Assembly (NCBI GenBank): GCA_021613535.1
Contig: CP075495.1
Location: 1,488,001-1,552,000, forward strand
Origin: Adineta vaga
Taxonomy: Eukaryota > Rotifera
Direction of reading: 5' to 3'
DNA: 64,000 nt
Below, piece after piece: positions 11,823 to 34,323 of the stretch. The translations under genes were made by a program, and so were the position numbers. Within the stretch, counting starts at the first letter, position 1. The number at the start of each line of letters is the position of its first letter. The notes beneath the pieces were generated by a model. It was given only the letters and a program-made list of their open reading frames with translations, did no database searches and was not told where the DNA came from.

Positions 11823-12351
11823 GTGGTGTAAAAAATCGAAAAAAATGTTTTTCGATAGGATACGTGGAGAATAACAAGCAAATCTTGAGAATGAAAGTGA
11901 GTTAAGAAAAGATGATACCTAGATTATATCTAGGGCATCTAAGAAGTCGAACGATGAAAGAAAAAAGTGTCTATCTTTACTAGAAAATGAGTAGATACAT
12001 TTTCAATGAGAGACACTCAATTAGCCATCATATTACTAAAACTGATTTTTTTCAATAACAAAAATATGGACCGAGTGACTAAAAAATAGTGTCCTAGGAT
12101 CGGTTTTCGATGCTGAATCAGAAGAAAAAACTTTCGAAACTATTAAAAAAAATTTCTAAACCCTGTCAGCGAAAACTCGGATTTTACGGAAAGATCGGGT
12201 TTTGCGGTATTTTCAGGATTTCTCCATGAAGACGACTTTTTATCTGAATAAATTATACATATTCGGATTCAGCGCACGAAACTGCATCGGATCACATAAA
12301 AAAATTAGCAAAAAAAATTTGCTCGAGTTTTGCCTGCCGCCAACCTTACTA

Positions 12352-13164
12352 AATTCGTAAACAACTAAATATTCATCATCTCTTTCCCTAATACATTTCA
12401 TAAATGTTTTTTTTGAGATATAGAAAAATATTTATTCAAAGTCTTTCTTTTACAAACTGAACATGTAAATAGTTATTACATTGACAATAAATATTTAAAA
12501 ATCGATGTAATCAAGTAGAACATTTTTCTCTTATAACTTTTAAAACCTCTGGAAGTTGATCGTCCATGAAATGACCACGGCTTGGTAATTCAAGATATTC
12601 AGATTTTAATTTATCAGCCACAAAACGTCCTTCATCAACTGGTATACATTCATCATTAGGTGAATGTAATTGTACAATAAATCCAGCATTCGATCGCATT
12701 ACATCCCAATCCCTTCAAATATTTCATTTTACTTCTTATTTTTCTAAAAACTAATAAACTTACCAAGGTCGATTATAATATTCACTTGCTCTTTCATTCT
12801 CATCACCTAAATCTGTATGACATGCTGCAACAAGAATTACTCCACGTACTTTATCTTTTTCAATTAATCGCATTATTGCTTCGCATCCTGAACTATGTCC
12901 AACTAAAATCGTTTTCTCATCAGATTTAAGTGTATCCCGAATGAATGGTAACCAATATGATTCACGAGCAGCATGAGGATCGGGCATATCTTCAAGAATT
13001 ACATCAAATTTACCAGATGGATCTTTCTCGAGATGTTCTTTTAACCAACTATACCAATTGCAATATTCTACAGGTGTACATCCCATACCTGGTATGATAA
13101 GAATACGTTGTCGTTCATTATTGGTTGTCATCTGAAATTTTCATCTTAACAACAGAAATTACTA
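12352..13164. repeat. Direct duplication, unit 2
   Basis: Second copy of the hydrolase-bearing segment; see 10391-11223. The sequence diverges abruptly outside both borders. Confidence 0.9.
12511..13131 (-). CDS. RBBP9-like serine hydrolase, copy 2
   Basis: Exons 13131-12764 and 12712-12511 encode 189 residues. The exon structure and catalytic residues are the same as in copy 1 (GHSSG, Asp in HSPNDECIP, His in SRGHF). Differences from copy 1 include N to Y near residue 23 and charge changes around the catalytic His (PRRGHFMGH in copy 1, PSRGHFMDD here). The clustering of changes in exon 2, near the active-site His, could alter specificity, but it rests on a handful of residues. Both genes keep open frames and splice sites, so the duplication is recent or maintained by conversion. 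Confidence 0.9.
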
Positions 13165-13524
13165 CCTTTCTTTTTCTCTCACTTCATAGAAATGAATATT
13201 AAATAGATTTTAAAAAGAAACATACTTATTCTTGTTGTCATAATATGTTTTATTTTTAGAAATTTTCATTCACACTCATAGCGAAAAAAGGAGAACATGA
13301 AAATGAGACTGATGAAGAAAGCAAACGAATGGATTGGAAAGAAACAAGATCATGAAACGAAAGAGAAGAAGAAAAAAAAACAGAATTAAAACGAGACAAA
13401 AAAAAAGAAGATCAATAAACTACAAGACAACAAATAAATAATGAAACGTTCGACTGTTGTGATATTCATAGCACTGACACATAGATAAATGAAAAAGAGA
13501 GACTAAAATAATGTTTTTGTTTTA
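13165..13524. other. Intergenic region
   Basis: Purine-rich on the plus strand (GAAAAAAAA and AGAAGAAG runs); no gene seen. It forms the 3' flank of FZR1. Confidence 0.5.
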
Positions 13525-15405
13525 TTAACGAATTTTGTTAAATAAATTAAGTACACTGTCGGATTCTTTATTCGCACGACATTTAGTAAATACATTCCAA
13601 AATCTTAATGTTTCATCTCCTGCTCCTGTCACTATAGATTCACCATCGGGTGATACAGCTAAATATAAAACACGAAATGTATGACCAGTTAAACGAGCTA
13701 ATTGTAACATTGATGGATATTTCCAAACGACAATTTGATGTTGAGAATAACCATGTGTTGAAACAAGTTCATTCGAATGTTTTGACCAAGCTAAATTACA
13801 TACCTAAAAAGAAATATAATTTCAATTGAAATAAATATAATCAATAAGAAAATAATCATTACTTGAGATCCAGTATCAATCGATTGTAGATTTTGTGCTG
13901 TTAATGTATTCCAAAATCGAATATGTCGATCAGCTGTTCCGCCACCACTTGCTAAAAGACCTTGTTGATGTGGACTCCAAGCAATTGCTTTCACAGCTGC
14001 TGTATGATCTGTATAAACTTGAATTGGATTTGAACATGATTGATTCCAAACTAATAGACGATTATCATTACCACCACTAGCTAATAATTGTCGATCAGGT
14101 GACCATTTCAATCCACAAACTTCTTGTCGATGTCCAGCTAATTTTCTTTCTTGTTTATTTGAACGTGTATCATTTTGTAAAATAAATCGATCACGTGATC
14201 CTGAATATATACATAGATCATTCCAAGCCAATGCACCAACACGTGCTGTATGACGAGGAAATGAAACCGTTTTACGATTTGTTGCAGCATCCCAAATTTG
14301 TACAATGCCTTTATGTGTACCAACAGCAACATATTGTCCTCGATCACTCCACGCCACACTGGTAACTGTATCTGATTCGGTTTGTAAATCACATAAACGT
14401 GTCACATTACTTGTATTAGCATTCCATAAATAAACGGATGCATTGAGACCAACAGCTAAAATATTTGTTGATGACCAATCAACTAAATTTAAATAGAAAT
14501 CATCTTGAAGTTCAGGTGCATCAAGAACTTTAAATGGCGTTTTAGGAATTTTTCGTAATTGTTTACGTGGTGAACGTAAAAGACGAATCGATGCAGGAGA
14601 TAATGGTGAAAGAGAATAAGGTGAAAAATGTAGATCATCCATATTACGACGAGCAGAATAACGAAAGATTGTATTAGGATCGCGTGAACGTAATAAATTC
14701 GAATTGGAATTATTATATGGTAAACGTTGTTGAGATGATTGAGAAAGAAAACCAGGCGATGGTGTTAGAATACCCTAAAATCGAAATGATCGATTAGATT
14801 TCTTTACAAACAAAGATTTTCTTTTTATTTACATTAATGCCTGAAATTGCTGTTGTATGTATTTGTCCACCTAAACCTTGTCCAATCAGTGTTGTTGTCG
14901 TTATTGCTCCTCCTCCTCCTACTCCTCCAGTATTATTTGTATCATTAGTACCAGTTTGATTAGTCATGCCCGTTGAATGTTGATTATTACTGTTAATATT
15001 TGAATAAGCATTACTTATATGTTGTTCATCATAAAGACAATCGATTTGTGTTCCAAACATTTCATTTTGTAATAAAGCTTGATATGTTAATAAATCTTTT
15101 GCACGATCAGCAGCAGTTGTTGTTGTTCCATTAGATGACGATGGATTTGCACCAGTATTTGTTGCTGTTGTTGATGTTGATGTTGAAGTATCACGAGATG
15201 ATTTCCTATCTGACATTGGTCCTTTATGAATTTGTTCTTGATCAATAAAAAATGCGGATGGTTGTGAAACACTTCGAAGTGGAATAAAACGGTCACTATG
15301 CTTAATTGGAGATGGTGATGATATTGGAGATGAAAATGGTGACGAAGAAAGTGAGGAACAACCTGACATTGACCGAATTAAACGACGTTCGAAGTCAGGC
15401 TCCAT
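13525..15405 (-). CDS. FZR1: Fizzy-related / Cdh1 APC/C activator
   Basis: Exons 15405-14833, 14774-13863 and 13803-13525 encode 587 residues. This WD40 co-activator recruits substrates to the anaphase-promoting complex in late mitosis and G1. Visible parts are the N-terminal MEPDFERRL (as in FZR1), the C-box DRFIPLR and a Ser/Thr/Asn/Gly-rich linker longer than in vertebrates. A conserved block, [20 protein letters not shown], leads into seven WD repeats (with [11 protein letters not shown] and [17 protein letters not shown]). The C-terminal IR tail is NKIR, which docks on APC3. The start at 15405 is preferred over a Met three codons upstream because it fits the family N-terminus. The WD region is closer to Cdh1/FZR1 than to Cdc20. 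Confidence 0.96.
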
Positions 15406-15678
15406 GATGGTCAATCTTGTAAATAGAACACGAGTTCACGTCACGTCAATACTAAAAGAATGCAATGATCACATTTACAAACAACGACAAGACAAAGCCT
15501 TTCATCATTAATGGTTCGAAAAAAATATCCAATAAGAAAATTTTATCGAATTATTTTTCGAAAAAAACAAATAGTCTCTTTAAAACGAATCAATTTTTAA
15601 ATCATTTGAAATATATTAATTCTTTATTTTCTTTAAATACAAAAGTGTCTTTTAAAATAGATGGCGCTAGTGTTCTAG

Positions 15679-17282
15679 TTATTGTCGTTTTTGTTCAATT
15701 TTCTGTTTAATTATAGTTTCTTGTATAGTATTTGGCATTCCTGGATTAATCTCGAATATGTAGGGTAACAAGGTTTTTGGTGTTTCATTGAAATGAATCA
15801 TAATTTTAAGAAACATCGTATCGTTCGAAATATATGGACAAGTTGGATCGTGCAATATTGACAGAGGAAAAAATTTTGGTATGCCACTGGCGATATTGAG
15901 TTCTGAACAAGGTCGTTGGAAACTAACGGATGCTACATCAGGTCGAAATGAATCGATAACGTGTCTTTGATGACCAGATTGATCATACAGACAAAATGTA
16001 ACTTTGTAATTAAATGGAAATGGAAGAATTGAATCATATTCTCCACGCATAAGTACGAAGAAAACTGATAGATGTGTATTTCTGGCAAGTCCATCTCCAT
16101 TGAAGTAAAGACGAGCTCGCATTTTGTAGCCATTTGGTGATGAATAGAAAGGTGGCGAGTAAGTTGACGGATGTTTTCCTGATTTAGCTGCCTCTAGAAG
16201 ATAAATCCAAATGAAACGAATCACTTAATCAACAATACATACCCATTTTTTGTTGAACATCAGTAATTCTCCACAAAAGTGTACCATCATAAGAAGTAGC
16301 CAGTTGATTTTCGGTCTTTTCAGTAAGTGAATTGAGATTTTGTCGAAGTATACGTTGATTAGGTTCGAGTGCTTTAGCAAATGCATTGGTTTCTTCTATA
16401 GCTATTTTTAAATTTGATAAATCTATTGCTACAGATTCAACTAAACTTTGACCTTCTTTCACTTTTGAACTCAAATTTTGTGTTTCATCATTCAACACTT
16501 GAATACTACCATACAGAGTATCGATTGTTTTAGTTAGTTGATCATTTGATTCTGTAAAACTAGATGTGATAGGTGGCAAAAGGCTTAACATTATAGTTAG
16601 ATGTCTATCGGACAATAGATGCTTTTGTTTATCTTTACGAAGAAACTAAAATGAAATGATTTTGTTAATATGAGATAATCTTGAAAATAAAATTTGATTT
16701 ACATGTTCTGTACATCCATATGATTGAAGTTGACAGGTAATGATATCATTTTCACACTCAAATTGATGATTATGATGAAGTTTCAAATGATTCTAGAAAA
16801 TTACCAAGTTTTTAATATTATTTATTAGAGAATTTCATGATCTTACGGGATAATCTTGGAAGAGATCAGTCCAAGTACAGGAAAAACAGACTATTGGTAA
16901 TTTTTCCATTTCTCTTTGACATTCTCGATCAATGATTATCTTAAAATAGAAGGAAAACAATAGGAGACTATAGATTAAACACAATATTTACTCTATCTTG
17001 TGTTGTTTCTGTATGACATTCGATGCATTTCAATGGAAAACTAAATTTAATTAAGAAAAGAATATATTGAAACAGTTTGTTAGTTTTTACGAACAAAACT
17101 TACTGATCCGAAATATTCAGACAAGTTCGACAATATCTATGACCACAAATCAGTTGAACAGGTTCTCGTAATAGTAACATACATTTTCGACATATATAAG
17201 TATGAGGAATGGAATCTTTATTTCCAACATGAAAACCCACTAGTCTACATTGTGAAGTATTTGTTTCAGTTTCTTGACACAT
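15679..17282 (-). CDS. TRAF-family E3 ligase / adaptor
   Basis: Exons 17282-17104, 17040-16992, 16939-16847, 16792-16703, 16645-16243 and 16193-15679 encode 442 residues. Order: an N-terminal RING (YICRKC...QLICGHRYCRTC, about residues 30-60), one or two TRAF-type zinc fingers with Cys/His spacing (residues 65-140), a coiled coil (about 150-270) and a C-terminal MATH/TRAF-C domain (LLWRITDV...FYSSPNGYKMRARLYFNG...). TRAFs connect TNF-receptor and Toll-like receptors to NF-kB and JNK signalling. The coiled coil plus TRAF-C suggest trimer formation. A 5'UTR intron is likely: acceptor TTTCAG lies just before the start and a GTGAGA donor near 17460. Confidence 0.93.
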
Positions 17283-20200
17283 ATTTGATCTGAAATAAGA
17301 ATGTTTAATGTAAATAAATTTATATTTTCTCTTGCTTATATATTGTACGGTAGTGCTTTTTCCCAGAATTATGCATCATGTTTATTCATCGATTTTTTTC
17401 CTTGATGAATAACTTGAATTACTGAGCTATGAAAAATCCTTAACCAATCTTTTCTCACCTGACGAGTATGTCTTAGTATTAGGAATGTCATCCGTACCTA
17501 TATCTATCATCATTATTAGTTGATTTTGAAGGAGCTATTTGTCTCTTGTATGTAGCATTATCTGTCGTCATTAAGGTGAAAGAGAATGAAAAGGTGAATC
17601 AACATGTACATTCGATAGTGAATTGCGTTGAGTGTTTTGTTTGTGACGAAAGAAAAAGAACAGAAAAAACGATGTTAGCGTCACAACGTTGAGATTAAAA
17701 ACAAAAATTAATTAAATTCTTACCAGAAAATAATAAATTTTCAAACCAGTATGAGTTTAGTCAATTTTTTCGGCGAATATTTAATTTTAGTATAAATTTC
17801 ATATTTATACTAAACATACGGTCGAGACAAAGACAATAGGAATATTCATAATGATTCAGTATTTCACACCAGTCACACCTGTATCATTATGGTTTTTTTC
17901 CACGATAGAATAATACTTGAATAAAATTTAATAGAGGAATTAACCAAATTCTATAAAGTCTTCACTCTATCTTAATCCACATTCGATTTTTCCTTGTCAA
18001 TATAATATTCATTGTGTAAGCAGGAGACTTTTTAGTGTACCCTAAAAGTAAGTACAATACTACAATCGGTTACTGTGTTCTTCCGTCCGACCGTTTACAC
18101 GATAACTTTCGAAAGAAGAGTCAGATCGTGATGAATTTTTCTACACAGTTCAGTCTCATCAATATTTCGCTCCAGTTCGAAGATGAGATTGATCCGTTAA
18201 GAAATAGGTTAGTTATCGAAAAAATTCTCATTATTGTTCAGCCTATCCCTGAGGGGGAGTACAGGGATTTTTTTCTCAAAATTTTTCTTAAAATTATTTA
18301 AAAGATATATTAATCAAATTGTATCTTTCTAACTAAAACTTGTCTAAACATATCTCAGATAACTACTAGTAGCTTTAAGATTTTCTAGCTTATAAAAAGC
18401 ACTTTCAAATGATAAAAACCCGCTGTTTATAGTTATTAATATTGATGAATTATTATGAAAATGGTGGTGATGTCTATATCGATTATTATTTGATTTATTT
18501 ATTTGTATGTTTAAGTTGATTAAATAGTGACCATTTACTGGAATTCACATATAGATGATGTTATTCATATATCTTATCTGCTTCAATTTGATTATGCACG
18601 AATTGAGTTTTATGTTCAATAATGAGTGTTATATTGTTCGTCAAAGAATGTAAAAGATTTCATTTGAACATGTAAACATGGAAGAAAAACTGGTTATTTA
18701 GACAGGATTTTATCTGGATGACTGAACATATTTATATGATTATCTGCATTTTTTCTTCGTATTAAAATCATAAATGCGAACATCCAACTTTACTTTTTGA
18801 TAAAAAGAGAAAAAACGATATTTTTTTCTGCATAGACGAATGCCATTCATATTATATATTTTTATAAAAGATCAACATTATAGTAGGTAAGTTTTTCCTT
18901 TTTAATTAGATTATATTAAAAAAAACTGAACGTTCCTAGTTTGAATAGAACATAATTCTATACCCATCAAATTTGTCGTTTGTCAATGAGTTTTAATAAT
19001 ACCTAATATTCATTGAAGCATATGTATCGTATTTCTTGGAAAATAACTTACTGAATTTAACTATAGTCTAATATAGGATGTCATCATTTCTATGACAAAC
19101 TTATTCATATTATCCCACGTGTTTTGTCTCTCCTTTTGTTTATCCGACTATCATCCACTTGTTATAAGAGAAAAGTGAATTTTCTAATCTTAAAGAAAAT
19201 AACTTTTATCTCTACAATCTTATTTTGTAATTAAGATATGATTGAAAAAGCTACAAAGAAGAAGAAGAAGACGAAGAAGAAAAAAGTTTTCTTCTAATAA
19301 TAGAGTATAGAATCATCGTTGTAAAAGACCACCTTCTTGTCACATATCCGGAAACAGAGTGAAGATGAATTTCCTTTCATTTTACGCCCGATTTGGATAG
19401 AAACTAAGATTAAAACATCACTGTTATTCTTTAATAAACAAAGTAAGTAAAATACAAGACAAAATCGAAAGAAGATATTTATCATTCGATAAAAGAACAT
19501 CTGACTTATATTGCGTTCGTCATAATTTTCATTTGAATACGTTGAAAGTGTCGATCTCAAGAGAGTTTCTTTGTAATTACTTGATAATCTCGTTCGTCTT
19601 CAAGTATTTTTTGTGGTTAGTTGATGATTTATTGTCAAATCGAATATAATAAGTTGTTCAGATCAAGTGGAATATTTACTAGTCCGAACTAAAGAGGTGA
19701 ATAGGAAAAGTCTCTTTTTTTTATTTTTTATTCCCCAGCGTATTTTTGTCGATGTCGTCAATGAGATGACTTTTTAATTTTGTAGATATGTCTTGCATGT
19801 TCAATGTCGACGATCAGTTACAAAATGTTACTACTATCAGTCGATCGTAATAACGATTAGACAGGGAAGAAGGAGAAGAAGAAGAAGAAAAAAAAAGGGG
19901 AAAGAAAACGTCTAATCTTCGGAATAATCATCGTTTGACGAGTTGAGGATGAGAAAAAAGAAAAGTAATCGTATTCTACGCATGCACACTGTTGATATGT
20001 TTCGCTCTATTGATGCCTGAGAATGTGACATTGTATTGATGGTCATGACATGCTCAATATAAAACAAATGTTTCTTCTTTCTTTTATTTGTGTGCGATTC
20101 ACTTGAGATTTGTAGTTGTTCCTTTCTTTCTACAAGTTATCTATAACATTTGTCTTGTCTTGTCTTTCAGGTAGGTCAATTGGCAAATGAAATATTTGAT

Positions 20201-21074
20201 GAGCTTCATTTACTTACAATAATACATCGTAATGAAAAGGTGATATTTGACATAGTTTTCGAAACATTTTAAGAAATCTACAGAAGATACGATCAGAGAA
20301 ATTTTCCAGTTGATAAGAGCGAGAAAAGAAAGTATTACTACTTCTTTAATTAGTACTAGAAGAGAATTTGTAATTTTTTCTTCATTATAAATTAAGATGA
20401 TCGAACTTAATTTGAATTTACAAGAGAAAAAGAAAACAAAATTCTCAAAATGAATATTCTTGTTAAAATAGAACACTTAATTTAATAGAGAATACAAGAT
20501 TTATTTTACAATTTGTGCTTGAATAAACCCTTGAAAATAATTTTTCCTCTAATTGATTTGATCTTTCTTTTTCTAATCGGATACGACATTAGTTAATTTT
20601 TCTAATATAAAAAAAAGCTATTTTAAATAACATTCCCGATAGAATTTTTCATTTTTTCAAGTAGATTCCAAATCTTTTGAGACAATCGATATTAAACTTA
20701 TTTCTTTCATAAAAGTAGTAAGACAAACAACTTTTATTTGCATAGTATTATTGATAATGCTTTTCAAATATAATAATAATGTTATTCAATGCAATGAATT
20801 GATGAGTCAACTAAATATATTTGAATTTGAATTGAAGATTCCGTTTATTTTTATAAATATGTATGAGATGAAAAGTATCATATTTTTCTTTTCTTTTTCT
20901 TCGACTATTCCATAGACTCGTCTTTATTATCAGCAGCTGACCAATCATTCATTCATTCTTTTCTTTTTTTTCTTTGAAATATGACAAAGTAAAATATCAT
21001 TTTGTTTTTCTTCTTAAGTTTCAAATGACAATGATTACACATCGAATGTCTTGCAGTCAATAAATCTTCAATCT
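17283..21074. other. Long intergenic region between TRAF and unc-13
   Basis: No gene supported on either strand. It includes a probable TRAF 5'UTR exon ending near 17460, dispersed repeat 3 (18030-18195) and many A/G-rich tracts (for example 19870-19915). The ORFs at 19294-19560 and 20210-20476 (minus) show no domain or splice context. It may also hold distal unc-13 promoters. Confidence 0.5.
18030..18195 (+). repeat. Dispersed repeat family 3, copy 1
   Basis: It matches the reverse complement of 62680-62830, including the exact 20-mer CAGTTCAGTCTCATCAATAT. Both copies keep an open frame with the shared peptide FSLINIS and similar flanks. Confidence 0.8.
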
Positions 21075-21259
21075 ATGTCAAAATCACATATTCAAACAAC
21101 AACACCAATCTTAACTAAAAAACCATTAGCATTTGTTCAACCATGTATTCGAACGAATGATAAAATCATGCCATTAACATCCGACGAATCATTTTCCTAT
21201 GTTAGTCAATCGAGAAGAATACCGATGAATAACATAACAGTTTATGATTATGAACAAAA
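21075..21259 (+). CDS. Candidate alternative first coding exon of unc-13
   Basis: An open exon of 185 nt begins at an ATG, with a TTGCAG acceptor 19 nt upstream, and ends at a GTAAGA donor in phase 2. Codon use and Ser/Thr/Gln-rich composition look like the neighbouring unc-13 exons. Phase 2 fits the unc-13 exon at 24207, which also follows the ATG exon at 22870-23537. It could therefore encode an alternative N-terminus (61 residues). It may instead be an exon of an unrelated short gene; no homology is recognised. Confidence 0.4.
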
Positions 21260-22869
21260 GTAAGAATAGACTTTCTTTTATCATTGTTTCGCTTTATGTA
21301 TTAGAAATTTAAGACATATGATTTATTCAGGTAAAGCGAACGCTACATGCTGATAGAACATAAAGTTTGACATGTGCATTCGTTTCGCATGTCTAATCGA
21401 AGATAAAAAAAAAACAACAACAAAATGAAAGTAGTTTTTACATATTGACGCGAGCTTTTTTGTTTTCACTTTCTTCATCTTCGAGAAAACATAGATAATA
21501 ACAGTTGTTTTTTCTCTTTTATCCTATGTGAGTAATTTTATTTGCGAGAAAACGAATTATTAGTTTGAAAGCAAGTTGTTATTGTATAATAAATGATGAA
21601 TATGAAAAATATAATTGAATTACATCAAGTATGGTTCGAAGGAGAAAGACGATACTCATTGGGCTATTTGCCGCTAGCGTAGATAAACATTCAAAGTCAC
21701 GATCAATTCAGTCATGCCAGTAGGGAATTCTATAAAGTCTACGTGCTTATTCTTTCATATATATATATATATATAGAAAGAACTGGAAATGTATTTTTCG
21801 TTATTAACACCTGTTAATGATGTTTTTCGAATTTGATACTCTTATCCTCTTATATTAATGAAATTTTTCCATAGAAAATTTCTTCCTTTTATTTGCATGT
21901 TTACTTGCTTCTGTTAGCAATAATGATTACGTATGATTTGATAGGGTAATCAAATGTCTATGACAATAATCGTTGGGAAAACATAAACGAGCATGAACTT
22001 GTTCTCCCCGCCTCCCTTTTTTTTTCTTCTTCAATCCTCATTGTTGAATCATTGTTTTGCATAGACAAACAGTTTTAATTGATCGTTCGATAGATAGATG
22101 AATCTTCTCTTTACATAGAAAATGTGCAAATAAAGATCTCATAAAAAAAAGAAACGAGAAAGAAACAGAGGTGATTCGTCGTTCGGCCTTGATAAAAATG
22201 AATATTTTCTCGTATTATTTTTCTTTGTTCGATTAATAAAAAAGATAATTGATGAACATTTCCTTATCGACATGAAAAACACCTTGTAGATTCCGATTTC
22301 TACAATCGATCAATCAAATAATATAACAGAAGAAGAAGAGAAAAATCGTCATTTTATCTCTGCAAAAAGAAGACTATCTAAATGAATAGTTAAGAAGAAG
22401 AAAAAGAGATGCTGTGTGTGTGTGTGTTTGTCTCTATCTATTGCATTTGAATGTAATAACAAAAACAAAAGACAAAAAAAAAGAAGGGAGAAAAGAAAAG
22501 TGAAAGAAAAAGACTTAAGAAACACCACTCGCCGAACTGAGTAAAGAAAGAAGAACGCGCGCTCGAGACAGAAAGAGGGAGAGAGAGAAGACGAAACGAC
22601 GAAGGAAAATCAATGTCGTTTTTCTAATTTATTAATGAGCAAATACGCATTCTCGCATTCTCACTCTCCCTCTCTCTCTCTTCTCTTCTTCCTTGTTACA
22701 GCCTAGAGGACAGAGGACAGGATACAGGACGATGATGACGAGAGCACAACGCCGAATCGTGCGAAGAAAATCTCTGTCGTTTTTTTGTGTATGTGTATTG
22801 CTGACATAGAAGAACGAAGACAAAGCGTATTAGTAGTACTTTGCGCTCTCGTCGTTCTTGTTCACCAAC
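21260..22869. other. Upstream region of unc-13
   Basis: No gene seen. It has an (AT)n run near 21760-21776, a (GT)n run near 22412-22427, and a less AT-rich purine stretch (22540-22600) directly before the main unc-13 start, a plausible promoter area. Confidence 0.45.
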
Positions 22870-34003
<11,134 letters not shown>

Positions 34004-34323
34004 TGAACATTTTCTACTTTGTACAATTGGTTTTGTGTGTGTGTGTGTGTGTATCTCTGTGTTCTTCGTTCATTTTTTTTTTACATATTGCTACTACCCT
34101 TTAACGAACTGATTGAAATTTCTTTGTTTGTTGTTTCTTCTGTTTTATTTTATTTATTTTTTTTTGAGTTATGTTATAAACAAAGAAAAATCAAGCAATG
34201 ATCATATATGTCTCGCTAAGACTGTAGTGACCTCTGCGAATTTAAAAAGATATATTAAAGAAAGATATTTGATTGGAATGATTTGATTTATTCGTTTATC
34301 TATTTTCGCTGTAATATATATAT
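34004..34323. other. Intergenic region unc-13 to cyclin T
   Basis: No gene; it contains a (GT)n microsatellite (about 34034-34051) and an (AT)n tract just before the cyclin start. Confidence 0.6.

Larger units (their letters stand above)
11224..12351. other. Non-coding spacer between the duplicated hydrolases
   Basis: No gene is supported; open frames here are low-complexity artefacts. It holds a perfect inverted repeat with 14-bp arms (11455-11468 / 11478-11491, loop 9 nt) and the TGTGGG/CCCACA array at 11683-11822. Neither edge shows an obvious terminal inverted repeat or target-site duplication by eye. Confidence 0.6.

Noticed and set aside
11623-11874. ORFs on both strands encoding His/Pro/Thr and Val/Trp repeats
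   Set aside because: Translation of the TGTGGG/CCCACA simple repeat; not a protein.
15465-15710. 81-codon plus-strand ORF between FZR1 and TRAF
   Set aside because: Overlaps the TRAF 3' end and the FZR1 5' flank, Lys/Asn-rich, no start context.
17440-17540. Possible coding exon upstream of TRAF exon 1
   Set aside because: An open frame exists (MMIDIGTDD...) but splicing it to 17294 shifts out of the TRAF frame; treated as 5'UTR.
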